Positions 1 through 7,497 of a stretch of DNA of 64,000 nt are shown here, in pieces. The position numbers and the translations under genes are program-made. Under the pieces are notes generated by a model. That model ran no database searches and was not told the origin of the DNA. It saw only the letters and a program-made list of their open reading frames with translations. The stretch comes from CAG-217 sp963605415 (GTDB taxonomy: Bacteria; Bacillota; Clostridia; Oscillospirales; Acutalibacteraceae), in assembly GCA_963605415.1 (NCBI GenBank), contig CAVCUL010000001.1, positions 183,199 to 247,198 of the forward strand, read 5' to 3'. The number at the start of each line of letters is the position of its first letter. The stretch's first letter is position 1.

Positions 1-97
1 TTGTCTTTTCCTCCTAAAAAAATTTTTTTGAACGGTTGCCCATTCGTTTTATTTTCGGGCGTATGCCCTGCCCTCTCACCCGAGGGTGAGAGGACTT
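1..97 (-). repeat. Duplicated structured leader, copy A (before an off-window paralogue)
   Basis: This copy matches 1357-1452 almost base for base. Read on the minus strand it ends in a GGAGG ribosome site followed by nine bases up to the window edge. In copy B the same bases lead straight into an ATG, so a third tandem surface-protein gene should start immediately left of base 1. It can form three hairpins: 10-bp arms at 72-81/84-93, GGGC/GCCC at 57-60/65-68, and GAATGG-GCAA-CCGTTC (30-45) with a GNRA-type loop. The alignment is seen; an RNA function is inferred. Confidence 0.7.
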
Positions 98-126
98 GAT
101 AACTTAGTCAATCCGTAAGCAGCAAA

Positions 127-1356
127 TCACTGAGCAACGGGAGCAACACCGACTGTGTTGTAAAGAGGTTTACTTCCCTGCATAGTTACAGTAGCAACTT
201 CATAAGTCAAGCTGCTGTCCGCAACTGTGCCATATGCATCAGTGAACCCTTTTTCGACCCAGAAGAACGCATTACCGTTTTCTGCGATCAGAGTGGAGTT
301 CTTAACGATAGCAGATGCCTGACCCTGAGCGCAGACGGTATAATAATTCGTAGCCGTGATATTGCAATTTGTAATGGTAGCGGAAACGCCTTCATAAACT
401 ATGGAAGTATCCGTCGCATCATAACCGGTAACGCTGATCCCGCCAAGAAGGGTAACGCCGTCGATGACCGCATTCTTACCGGAAACAGCAATTCCATAGC
501 TGCCGTGGCTCTGGCTTGCACTTGTGGTTGTTGCAACGATTTGGCCGTTTTTCACAGTGACATTATCGCCGGTGATCGTTACGGTATGATTCGAAGCGGT
601 AAGCTCTTTGCCGTTCAAATCAATGGTGACATTATCGGCAGCGATAGTCAAACGCTTATTTACATTATAGTCACCGGCAGGAATTTCAATCGAATCTGCA
701 AGTACAACTACATCCCCGTCATTGGCATTTTCGAGTGCTGTTGTAAGTTCTGCCGCAGAACTCACAGGATAAACCGCATCCTTGTCGTACTGGTTGTTGT
801 AGCTATCGTTCTCAACAGTATCCTGGGTAGCCACAACGGTGATGGCAACGCCTTCGATAGACAGACCCTGGTATTCGTTGCCGGCAGTTTCCTGCATATG
901 GCCCTTCAGGGTCAGTGCTTCGGAAGTGGCACCTGCTGCCAGAGAAACCTCTTCATTCAGGTCTGCGCCGCCTACAGTCCAGTCAATCACTTCATTCAGC
1001 TTGGCGTCACCGTCAATACCGGTGATCTGGACTTTGTACTTCAGCGCCAGGTTGCCATTGTTCTTGACCCGAACATCCTGCAGCTCATATGTACAGCCGG
1101 GCTCCCAAAGGATCTCGCTCTGGGCGCGGTTGTCCGCTGCTTTCCAGCTCAGGGTCTCGCCCTCGGCAGATACCCATTCGTCGCCGTCTTTCATCTCCAG
1201 TGCCACATCCAGCGTTCCGGACTGAATCTTGTTTACCGCAGTGGAAGCGGAGTCCGTGAACCAAGCAAAGGTAGTGCCGATGAGCATAGCTACGCATAAA
1301 AGCGTGGCCAGCGCGCTGGTCATCAGCGCTCTTTTTGTGCTTTTGCTGTTTGTCAT
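127..1356 (-). CDS. SipW-dependent-type secreted surface protein, paralogue 1
   Basis: Predicted exported protein of 409 residues. The N-terminus has a basic stretch (KSTKR), a hydrophobic core and then TTFAWFTDSAS with SGTLDV about 13 residues later, the layout of TasA/camelysin precursors cut by SipW-type signal peptidases. Residues 40-195 resemble the other copy at 1465-2703 (shared end ATQDTVENDSYNNQYDKDA). Residues 200-400 differ and show short repeats such as ITGDNVTVKNGQI and ATITNCNITA, typical of a right-handed parallel beta-helix. The start has AGGAGG nine bases upstream. It is the last complete gene of a minus-strand operon that encodes its probable peptidase. A fibre or adhesin role is inferred; no partner or ligand can be read from the sequence. 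Confidence 0.8.
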   Translation of the reverse strand: MTNSKSTKRALMTSALATLLCVAMLIGTTFAWFTDSASTAVNKIQSGTLDVALEMKDGDEWVSAEGETLSWKAADNRAQSEILWEPGCTYELQDVRVKNNGNLALKYKVQITGIDGDAKLNEVIDWTVGGADLNEEVSLAAGATSEALTLKGHMQETAGNEYQGLSIEGVAITVVATQDTVENDSYNNQYDKDAVYPVSSAAELTTALENANDGDVVVLADSIEIPAGDYNVNKRLTIAADNVTIDLNGKELTASNHTVTITGDNVTVKNGQIVATTTSASQSHGSYGIAVSGKNAVIDGVTLLGGISVTGYDATDTSIVYEGVSATITNCNITATNYYTVCAQGQASAIVKNSTLIAENGNAFFWVEKGFTDAYGTVADSSLTYEVATVTMQGSKPLYNTVGVAPVAQ

Positions 1357-1452
1357 TTGTCTTTTCCTCCTAAAAAAATTTTGAACGGTTGCCCATTCGT
1401 TTTATTTTCGGACTTATGTCCTGCCCCTCACCCCAAAGGGTGAGAGGACTTT
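1357..1452 (-). repeat. Duplicated structured leader, copy B
   Basis: Second copy of the leader at 1-97, lying between the two tandem surface-protein genes. It keeps the GNRA-loop hairpin (1383-1398) and the Shine-Dalgarno sequence. Its middle hairpin is GGAC/GTCC (1410-1413/1418-1421) where copy A has GGGC/GCCC, so both sides of a pair changed together. The distal hairpin is shorter, CTCACCC/GGGTGAG (1427-1433/1438-1444). No U-tract follows it, so it does not look like a plain intrinsic terminator. Confidence 0.65.
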
Positions 1453-1464
1453 TTTAAACAAAAA

Positions 1465-2703
1465 TTAGGCTGTTGTATCCTTAACAACCTGGTACCAGGT
1501 TACGCCGTCAATTTCTACTTCTACTTGTTTGTAGCCGTCAGCGATCTTGATGCCAATGCCCGTCTCTTCATTATAATTATCCGCAGCCTGCCATGCGGTT
1601 ACAGCTTCTTTTCCGCTGTACCCTTTCAGAGGCTTGTTGTACAGACCGCCCTTGATGATGATGGTTCCGCCGTTACCGTCTTTAACCGGATTCGATATAT
1701 TGAAAATTTCTCCGGTAGGACCTGACATGAACGTTCCTTCATTGACGATGATTGAAGCGTCGTTATTCGCGTAGATCAACTGAACGCCTTTATCTCCGCT
1801 TGTATTATCGTAAGTACCGCCGTTGATCACCAGGTGTATGCCACGCTGTGCCCAGATCGCCATCTGATTGCTCTTCACAGTGCCGTCACCGTAAATGGTA
1901 ATCGTGTCCGCCATGGTGGGATATTCGTTTTTGTCAAAGTGCAGTGCCGCAAGGTCTACGAAGTTCTCGTCACCATATGCCGTTGTACTGTTATAATTTA
2001 CATTGGCGGTAAAGTTCTCCACTACCATGGCGGAGTTGCCAGCCTTGATAGCCTCGTTCACTTTCGCAACCGAATTAACATATACATCAGGATAAGTAGC
2101 ATCCTTGTCGTACTGGTTGTCGTAGCTATCGTTCTCCACCGTATCCTGGGTAGCCACAACGATAATATAGACACCGTCGATGGAAAGGTTCTGGTACTCG
2201 TTGCCTGCGGTGGTCTGCATTTTGCCGGTGATGGTGATGGCATCGGTCACAGCGCCTGCGGCAAGGTTACCTTCCCATGAATCAAGTGCTGCAACATCCG
2301 TGTCGCCAACCTTTGCACTGAAATCAATAACCTCAAGCAGCTTTGCGGGATTCTCATCGCCGACGACGCCGCTGATCAGAACCTTGTACTTAAGGGCGAG
2401 ATTGCCGTTGTTTTTGATGCGGAAGCTCTTAAGGTTGTATGTACAACCGGGCTCCCAAAGGACTGTCTCGTTCTCGTGTCCTGAAGCCTTTTCCCATGTC
2501 AGGGCTTCGTCTGCATCGAGCTTTGCGGTGTTATCAGCATTCCACAGTTCAACTTTCAGCGTTCCGGACTGAATCTTGTTTACCGCAGTGGAAGCGGAGT
2601 CCGTGAACCAAGCAAATGTGGTACCGATGAACATGGCCAGGCACATTACAATTGCAAATGCGCTGGAGACCAATGCACGCTTGGTGCTTTTGCTGTTTGT
2701 CAT
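1465..2703 (-). CDS. SipW-dependent-type secreted surface protein, paralogue 2
   Basis: Secreted protein of 412 residues, paralogous to the gene at 127-1356. The first 37 residues, apart from the hydrophobic core, are nearly identical (MTNSKSTKRAL ... TTFAWFTDSASTAVNKIQSG). The domain up to about residue 200 aligns throughout, including the EPGCTY and NGNLALKYKV blocks. The C-terminal half is unrelated in detail and has beta-helix-like repeats (GDGTVKSNQMAIWAQRGIHLVINGG, quoted in part: VKSNQMAIWA, HLVINGGTYD). The start follows AAGGAGG with normal spacing. It sits directly downstream of the signal peptidase gene. A constant export domain with a variable C-terminus suggests a family of surface or matrix subunits; the function is not known. 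Confidence 0.8.
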   Translation of the reverse strand: MTNSKSTKRALVSSAFAIVMCLAMFIGTTFAWFTDSASTAVNKIQSGTLKVELWNADNTAKLDADEALTWEKASGHENETVLWEPGCTYNLKSFRIKNNGNLALKYKVLISGVVGDENPAKLLEVIDFSAKVGDTDVAALDSWEGNLAAGAVTDAITITGKMQTTAGNEYQNLSIDGVYIIVVATQDTVENDSYDNQYDKDATYPDVYVNSVAKVNEAIKAGNSAMVVENFTANVNYNSTTAYGDENFVDLAALHFDKNEYPTMADTITIYGDGTVKSNQMAIWAQRGIHLVINGGTYDNTSGDKGVQLIYANNDASIIVNEGTFMSGPTGEIFNISNPVKDGNGGTIIIKGGLYNKPLKGYSGKEAVTAWQAADNYNEETGIGIKIADGYKQVEVEIDGVTWYQVVKDTTA

Positions 2704-2758
2704 TGTTTATTCCTCCTTTTCATTTTTTCAATGACAATATGTAATCACGATCCCGTGT

Positions 2759-3466
2759 TTACACCTGTGGGGTGTCGTTGGGCGGTGCCTGCGAACCTTG
2801 CGGCGGGGCCTGCCCCATTTGGTTTTTCATTTGCAGCAGCTGCTGCATCATACGCTGAGTCTCAGCGCGCTCCGCGTCAATCTGGTCCCGCTGGGCCTGC
2901 AGCTCCGCCTGCTGCTCAGACTTATATTTTCTGAACAGGCGAATGCAGCGCACGCCCTCTAACAAAATCAAAATCAAAAACGGTACAAAAATGCACACGA
3001 TATAGCCGGGCGTGGTTTTCAAAAACTGGAAGAATGTGCCCACCTTGGGAATGCTCCGTTGGTACTTACCCAGTACATAGGGATAAGTGACCACAGTCTC
3101 ATCGTCTGTATCCGTGGTGGTACCGTAGGTGATAAAGCCCGGCTCGCCGTTTGCATCCGTGGTTAATTTGCGGATTTTATGGGTAACGGTTTCGCCGTAA
3201 TTCGAGGTGTTCTGCGAGGTATAGGCAATAATGTCGCCCTCTTTTAAAGTGGAGCAGTCCACCTGCTTGACCAGAACCAGATCCCCGGCATCAAAGTCCG
3301 TCGCCTTCATGGAGTCTGACAAAACGATAAACGCCTTGTAGCCAAACAGGTTACGGTCTGCCCGATCAAAGGTGGCAACGGACACAATGGTAAACACCAT
3401 CATGCAGGCCGCCAGGGCCACCATCAGCCACACAAAAATGCTGCGGATCACTTTTAATACTTTCAT
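2759..3466 (-). CDS. sipW: Signal peptidase I, SipW (ER/archaeal) type
   Basis: Membrane serine peptidase of 235 residues that removes signal peptides on the outer face of the membrane. A transmembrane segment spans about residues 9-31. The SDSM motif places the nucleophile at Ser52. The general-base position is VTHKI with His96 rather than lysine, which marks the SipW/ER class, and acidic residues near 115-120 could supply the Asp. A second membrane segment (about 153-172) precedes a charged, Gln-rich cytoplasmic tail ending in PPQGSQAPP, longer than in B. subtilis SipW. AAGGAG lies six bases before ATG. It is embedded among four genes whose products have, or resemble, SipW-type export signals, which identifies its likely substrates. 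Confidence 0.88.
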   Translation of the reverse strand: MKVLKVIRSIFVWLMVALAACMMVFTIVSVATFDRADRNLFGYKAFIVLSDSMKATDFDAGDLVLVKQVDCSTLKEGDIIAYTSQNTSNYGETVTHKIRKLTTDANGEPGFITYGTTTDTDDETVVTYPYVLGKYQRSIPKVGTFFQFLKTTPGYIVCIFVPFLILILLEGVRCIRLFRKYKSEQQAELQAQRDQIDAERAETQRMMQQLLQMKNQMGQAPPQGSQAPPNDTPQV

Positions 3467-3476
3467 TGATTGCTCC

Positions 3477-4022
3477 TTAGGTAAATAGCTTATTGGGGTT
3501 GTTCTTGGTTTGGGTAGCCTGAGCGCACATAGTAAAGGTCAGGTCCAGATTCTGGGTATCATTGCCCATGCCCTCCGGGTAATGAAAATACACGGTCAGG
3601 TCCCGGCGCTGGCCGATCTTCAGCGTATCGTCGGCGGCCACCACATTCTTCTCTGTCAAGTCCTCTGCCGTGCCGGAATAGAGGGTCTTGTCGCCGTCCT
3701 TAATGGTTACCTGCAACACACGCCCTAACCCGCCGGACACATTGTCCAAATAAATCTTGTAGTACACATCCCATGTGCTCTCGTTCTCAATAAAGAAGTC
3801 TTTCTTCACCGTCATACCCGGCTCAAAGAGAAACTCATGCTCCTGAATCACCGGCTTGCCGTCATTGAGATTGATTTGCACATCGCCGGTATGAAACAGA
3901 TTGTTCTCTACCGAGACGGTGGCAAACACAAGGGCAAAGGTGGTAATGCACAGGCAGACGGATAAAAGAACGATTGCAATGATACCGCCTCTGATTTTCT
4001 TCGCGGTATTTTGCTCAGCCAT
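3477..4022 (-). CDS. TasA/camelysin-like membrane-exported protein
   Basis: Protein of 181 residues with one hydrophobic export segment near residues 11-33 (IIAIVLLSVCLCITTFALVF) followed by ATVSVENNLFHTGDVQINL. This is the usual TasA/camelysin pattern of a signal peptide, a short linker and then G-D-V-x-I. The EPGMTVKKDFFIENES block matches the EPGCTY...VKNNGN block of the long paralogues, so the same beta-sandwich fold is likely. I chose the ATG at 4022 because GGAAGGAGG lies nine bases upstream; the ATG at 4031 would directly abut that site. It overlaps the upstream gene by 8 bases, so translation is probably coupled. Likely a minor subunit or anchor of an extracellular fibre; that role is inferred. 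Confidence 0.72.
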   Translation of the reverse strand: MAEQNTAKKIRGGIIAIVLLSVCLCITTFALVFATVSVENNLFHTGDVQINLNDGKPVIQEHEFLFEPGMTVKKDFFIENESTWDVYYKIYLDNVSGGLGRVLQVTIKDGDKTLYSGTAEDLTEKNVVAADDTLKIGQRRDLTVYFHYPEGMGNDTQNLDLTFTMCAQATQTKNNPNKLFT

Positions 4023-4872
4023 GCGCTTCATCCTCCTTCCGCTTGCGAGTAGCCAGTAGAATAATCAGCACACTGCCGGACACCGCCACCAGGCAAATCC
4101 AGGGCAACAGGTTCCGATCGTTACCGGTATGGGGCGAGGGGTCCAGATTGCCTGTCTCCTCCACCCACCAGCTGAAATCGGCGATCAAATCTTGATTTTG
4201 ATAGGCATTGCCCACGCTTGTATCCAGATAAGCGGTAATTTCGTAATAGAGCTCGTCGGTGGTGCTGTCGGCCGACACCAACTTATGGGTCAGACTGGCC
4301 GGCATATCCCGCATCAGACCGTCATACATGGTCTCGCCTGTGGTGAGCAATTTGATTTTCACTTTCAGCACCTGGGCCAACTTTTCGTAGCCGGGGCGCA
4401 CGGTGGCTTTGTAATGGACGGTGACCGTGTCGTGATAGGACACCTGCACCCGGAAGTATTTGGTCTCCTGATCGCCCGGGAACATATTGCCCACCTGAAA
4501 GGGTGTATTTTCCTCCGGCTGCTTATTGTATAAATCAATGGTAGCCGCCTGCTTCTTGCCGCCGGTGCTTTGGCTTTTGGCGGTGGTTTTGGCGGTAGTT
4601 TTGGCGGTAGGACCGGACCGGTCTTTTACAGCGGTGGTCGCTGCAGGGGCTGCGGCCGCCTGGGTGGTGTCTGCCTCCGTTGCAGACGCCGTGCTACCGT
4701 CGGTGGTGCTCTCCTCCTCCGGGGTAATCAAATTATCCGGCACGGCAACCACGGCCGTCTCGCTTTTTGCCAAATGATTGTAGATCAGAGTACCACCCAA
4801 GGCCAGAAGGCTGATTCCCAACAGCACAGCCAGCACAACGATGGCAATCTTAATTTTTTTCTTTTGTTCCAC
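4015..4872 (-). CDS. LPxTG-like cell-surface protein with TasA-like domain
   Basis: First gene of the surface operon, 285 residues. It has an N-terminal hydrophobic segment (about 8-30), a Ser/Thr/Ala-rich linker (about 50-110), and an extracellular domain (115-240) containing FPGDQETKYFRVQV, which parallels the EPG block of the downstream proteins. At the end come SPHTG, a hydrophobic stretch (about 255-275) and RKRK, the layout of a sortase sorting signal, although the motif is not a strict LPxTG. It starts at GTG with GAGGGAG eight bases upstream. A wall or membrane anchor for the secreted subunits is the simplest reading. No sortase gene lies in this window. Confidence 0.65.
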   Translation of the reverse strand: MEQKKKIKIAIVVLAVLLGISLLALGGTLIYNHLAKSETAVVAVPDNLITPEEESTTDGSTASATEADTTQAAAAPAATTAVKDRSGPTAKTTAKTTAKSQSTGGKKQAATIDLYNKQPEENTPFQVGNMFPGDQETKYFRVQVSYHDTVTVHYKATVRPGYEKLAQVLKVKIKLLTTGETMYDGLMRDMPASLTHKLVSADSTTDELYYEITAYLDTSVGNAYQNQDLIADFSWWVEETGNLDPSPHTGNDRNLLPWICLVAVSGSVLIILLATRKRKEDEAHG

Positions 4873-4934
4873 CTGGATTGCTCCCTCTTTTCTCTTCTTT
4901 TTCTTTCCATTTCATACTAAACTGGTGGGTTATA

Positions 4935-4961
4935 TTTTCGTAGAGTATAACACTCTGCGAA
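4935..4961. repeat. 27-bp inverted repeat, left copy
   Basis: The reverse complement of this 27-base stretch occurs exactly at 5274-5300. Each copy is also a near-palindrome: CGTAGAGT, five bases, ACTCTGCG, with one non-Watson-Crick pair. It lies in the predicted 5' leader of the surface operon. It could be an operator half-pair or a recombination site. Confidence 0.85.
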
Positions 4962-5273
4962 TGTATATAGTTCCATATTATCGCCTTTATTATAGCACGA
5001 CTACCCTGAAAAAGCAATCAAAAAAATGCAATTTCGTTTGTGACCTTGGTTTCTGATATGTTTTTTACTTAAAAATATTGGATAAAAGTCGGTATATTTA
5101 TCTATATTCATCACAGTTCATAGTCAAAATCGCAGTCGAATTTTTATATATGAACCCGGCAGAACAAGCACAAAAATACAATGGACGGATTAAATTCTGT
5201 GCAGTCAATCTTGTGTGTCATGCGTTATGAAATTCCTAAAAAACCGTGCTATGACGGGCTTTTTTTGCTCATT
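4962..5273. other. 312-bp AT-rich segment between the inverted repeats
   Basis: No convincing coding sequence. The segment carries the surface-operon promoter at 4989-5017 and, near its right end, a short hairpin CCGT-GCTATG-ACGG (about 5243-5256) flanked by A and T runs that could act as a weak terminator in either direction. It is bounded by exact 27-bp inverted repeats, so inversion would turn the promoter toward the rightward operon. No invertase gene is visible nearby. Confidence 0.5.
4989..5017 (-). promoter_or_regulatory. Extended -10 promoter for the surface-protein operon
   Basis: On the minus strand TTGCTT (5012-5017) is separated by 17 bases from TATAAT (4989-4994), and TGC directly precedes the -10 hexamer, giving an extended -10. 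Transcription would start near 4982, leaving a leader of about 110 bases that contains the near-palindrome at 4935-4961. It lies inside the segment bounded by the two inverted repeats. Confidence 0.65.
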
Positions 5274-5300
5274 TTCGCAGAGTGTTATACTCTACGAAAA
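5274..5300. repeat. 27-bp inverted repeat, right copy
   Basis: Exact reverse complement of 4935-4961, again with the near-palindrome CGCAGAGT/ACTCTACG around a five-base centre. It lies 111 bases upstream of the -35 box of the rightward LRR/kinase operon. Confidence 0.85.
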
Positions 5301-5306
5301 AACGAT

Positions 5307-5333
5307 GAGCCGTGATTTTCCCAATCACGGCTC
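5307..5333 (-). terminator. Hairpin between the divergent operons
   Basis: Perfect 11-bp stem, GAGCCGTGATT/AATCACGGCTC, with a 5-base loop. On the minus strand it is followed by ATCGTTTTTT, so it could stop leftward read-through. On the plus strand the tail GTTTGTTTT is also T-rich. It lies just right of the inverted repeat, so it would insulate the rightward genes from a promoter in the segment. Confidence 0.5.
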
Positions 5334-5410
5334 GTTTGTTTTCGTATACGCAAGCTGAAAACAGTACGCTGTTTGTGTATACGCAACTTCAAAAATTTTT
5401 TTGTAGTGAA

Positions 5411-5439
5411 TTGACAAAAGCCCCGATTTTCACTACAAT
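5411..5439 (+). promoter_or_regulatory. Promoter for the LRR/XRE/kinase operon
   Basis: TTGACA (5411-5416) is spaced 17 bases from TACAAT (5434-5439). Transcription would begin near 5446, giving a leader of about 47 bases to the ATG at 5493. Confidence 0.65.
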
Positions 5440-5492
5440 ATAATGTATATAAGCAAACGGTGTTTTGCCGATCGGAAGGGAAAAATGACAAA

Positions 5493-7061
5493 ATGAGTGA
5501 AAAGAAATGCCCCCATTGCGGTGCGCCTATGCCGGAGGAGGCGCACTACTGTTTGCAGTGCATGAGCCCCTGTGCCCCGGTCCAGCCCAGCGACGCCTAC
5601 CAAAAACTGCAAACAACCCCGCTCAAAAAGCGAATCAACCGCAAACAATTATCCTCTATATTGGCAGCAATGATCCTGCTGGTGGTGCTGGTGCCCAGCG
5701 TACTGGCCGCCCCCCTGCAACAGCAGAATGCAGTTACGGCAGAAGCTGCCATCAGCAATCCCCAAATCGTAGCGGAAGCAGCTGAGGAGGACGCTCAGCC
5801 CACAACCCTGCTGGGCAAAATTAAAAAAGCCGCCAAGAAGGCGGAACAAAAGGTGCAAAGCACCGCCGGCAAAGTAAAAGAAGCTGTAGGCATTGCCCCC
5901 ACCAAGGAGGAGAAGCAGGCCATGGCCGCCGAGGATGCGGAAGAGAACCGGCGGCAACAGTCGAAAGAAAATAAATCGAAGGGCACCACCGGCCAAAGTA
6001 CCACAGGCAATTCCACCATTACCGGGGGCACAAGCACTACAGCTGCCACCGGCACCACGGCTCACTCTACCACAGGCAACACCACCAAGCAGGACAACAA
6101 CAAAAACAGTACCGCAACCACCAAGCCTACCACTACCCAGCCGGAGAGCACCACCCTGCCCGAGCCGGAATACAACAAGTATGAATATACTCTGGACGGC
6201 AACTATGCCAAGGTGACTAAATACACCGGCAATTCCAAGGTGGTTGTGATCCCCTCTTCTATTGACGGCCACCAGGTCAAATACTATGAGGCCGGCACCT
6301 TTACGGATAAAGATATGGAGCTGGCGGTATTTGAGGACTTTACTTCTTATCATACGCTCTGGGTAAAGAGCGAAACATTTAAGAACTGCAAAAAGCTGAA
6401 AAAGATCGTTTTCCCTGACAATGCAGATTTGGGGATCTTGTCCAATTTTGCTTTGGGCTGCACCGCACTTAGCCAAATTGACATTGAAAACGGGCAATAT
6501 AAAATGCAGGACGGCGCACTTTATTATTACAACACCAACGCCTGGTACGCCTATTATTACTGCGAGGGCTACACCGCCGAGCGCTGGAATGTGGCCGACT
6601 ACTGCTCAGCCATCAACTGCGACAGTGCACTGCAAAACAACACCCATCTGCGGGAACTGCGACTGAATTCTTTGGTCACCTGCCCCAGCTATTATAGGCT
6701 GCCGGAAAGCCTGGAAGCCATCTATGTGGCCGACGACAATAAATACTACTACAGCAAGGACGGTGTACTTTACTACCGCTCAGACACAAACAATCCAAAT
6801 CTTTTGGTCTGCTACCCGGCCGGCAAAACTGCCAGCAGCTATACGATTCCGGAAGACGCCGTATTTGATATGGGCACCGTCAAGAATAAAAATCTAAAAA
6901 CCTTGATCATCCCAAAGAGCGCCACCATTCGGGACGGCACACTGAAATACATTTGCAGAGGCAGCGCGTTTCCCAATTTAGAAACCATTAAGGTACAAAA
7001 GGGCAGCGCCCACGAGAACTATATTCGCACCACATTCACCGGTAAGGTGATCGTATATTAA
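5493..7061 (+). CDS. Zinc-ribbon, membrane-anchored BspA-type leucine-rich-repeat protein
   Basis: Protein of 522 residues from the ATG at 5493, which begins MSEKKCPHCG and has GGAAGGG upstream; an in-frame ATG at 5460 has no such site. Cys6-x2-Cys9 and Cys20-x2-Cys23 form a cytoplasmic zinc ribbon. A membrane segment lies at about 51-73. A long Lys/Glu then Thr/Ser/Gly-rich linker runs to about 210. The outer C-terminal half has BspA-like leucine-rich repeats (SETFKNCKKLKKIVFP, ALGCTALSQIDIENGQY). The layout suggests an outside sensor or adhesin linked to a cytoplasmic metal-binding head. It is the first gene before an XRE regulator and a kinase, so a role in their signalling is plausible but not shown. 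Confidence 0.72.
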   Translation: MSEKKCPHCGAPMPEEAHYCLQCMSPCAPVQPSDAYQKLQTTPLKKRINRKQLSSILAAMILLVVLVPSVLAAPLQQQNAVTAEAAISNPQIVAEAAEEDAQPTTLLGKIKKAAKKAEQKVQSTAGKVKEAVGIAPTKEEKQAMAAEDAEENRRQQSKENKSKGTTGQSTTGNSTITGGTSTTAATGTTAHSTTGNTTKQDNNKNSTATTKPTTTQPESTTLPEPEYNKYEYTLDGNYAKVTKYTGNSKVVVIPSSIDGHQVKYYEAGTFTDKDMELAVFEDFTSYHTLWVKSETFKNCKKLKKIVFPDNADLGILSNFALGCTALSQIDIENGQYKMQDGALYYYNTNAWYAYYYCEGYTAERWNVADYCSAINCDSALQNNTHLRELRLNSLVTCPSYYRLPESLEAIYVADDNKYYYSKDGVLYYRSDTNNPNLLVCYPAGKTASSYTIPEDAVFDMGTVKNKNLKTLIIPKSATIRDGTLKYICRGSAFPNLETIKVQKGSAHENYIRTTFTGKVIVY

Positions 7062-7071
7062 GGAGATTTGT

Positions 7072-7497
7072 ATGGCAAAAAGCACCAACGATTTGCTGAG
7101 CCAGTTGGCCAGCGGCAACTGCTCCATTGACGACTATCTGGAGGAGAACCGGGAAGAAATGATCGTGTTGGAAGCCAAGGACTTTTGGGAGGGCGCCATT
7201 GCCCGCAGCGGCATGTCCAAATGCAACATTATCAACAAAGCAGATTTTAACTACTGCTACTTTTATGATATTGTCAACGGGCGCAAAATCGCGTCACGAG
7301 ACAAAATCATTCGTCTAATGCTCAGCATGCGCCTGACCACAGAGGACTGCCAAAAAGCGCTGCGCATCAGCAGCCGTTCTGCCCTGTACCCCAAGGTGCA
7401 GCGGGACGCACTGCTAATCTATGGCATTGAAAATCAGCTGAGTGTGGACCAGGTAAACCAACTGCTCACGGAAAAGGGTGAGGAGACTCTGCGATGA
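7072..7497 (+). CDS. XRE-like helix-turn-helix protein paired with the kinase
   Basis: Small protein of 141 residues with SD AAGGAG. Residues 42-98 read as an XRE-type fold: IARSGMSKCNIINKADFNYC, then YDIVNGRKIASRDKIIRLM, with the turn and recognition helix recognisable. The following YPKVQRDALLIYGIENQLSV and VNQLLTEKGEETL form a conserved-looking helical tail. Proteins of this type are common beside Ser/Thr kinases in Clostridia. It is 10 bases after the LRR gene and overlaps the kinase by four bases (ATGA), so the three are co-expressed. It may be a DNA-binding output or a kinase substrate; there is no direct evidence for either. Confidence 0.65.
   Translation: MAKSTNDLLSQLASGNCSIDDYLEENREEMIVLEAKDFWEGAIARSGMSKCNIINKADFNYCYFYDIVNGRKIASRDKIIRLMLSMRLTTEDCQKALRISSRSALYPKVQRDALLIYGIENQLSVDQVNQLLTEKGEETLR

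Noticed and set aside
1424..1447. Hairpin between the tandem surface genes as an intrinsic terminator
   Set aside because: No U-tract follows on the minus strand, and the duplicated block contains other paired elements.
4935..5300. Small transposable element (MITE) bounded by the inverted repeats
   Set aside because: No flanking target duplication was seen, the repeats are near-palindromes, and the segment carries the promoter of the neighbouring operon.
5411..5444. TATAAT at 5439-5444 as the -10 box
   Set aside because: It would be 22 bases from TTGACA; TACAAT at 5434-5439 has the normal 17-base spacing.
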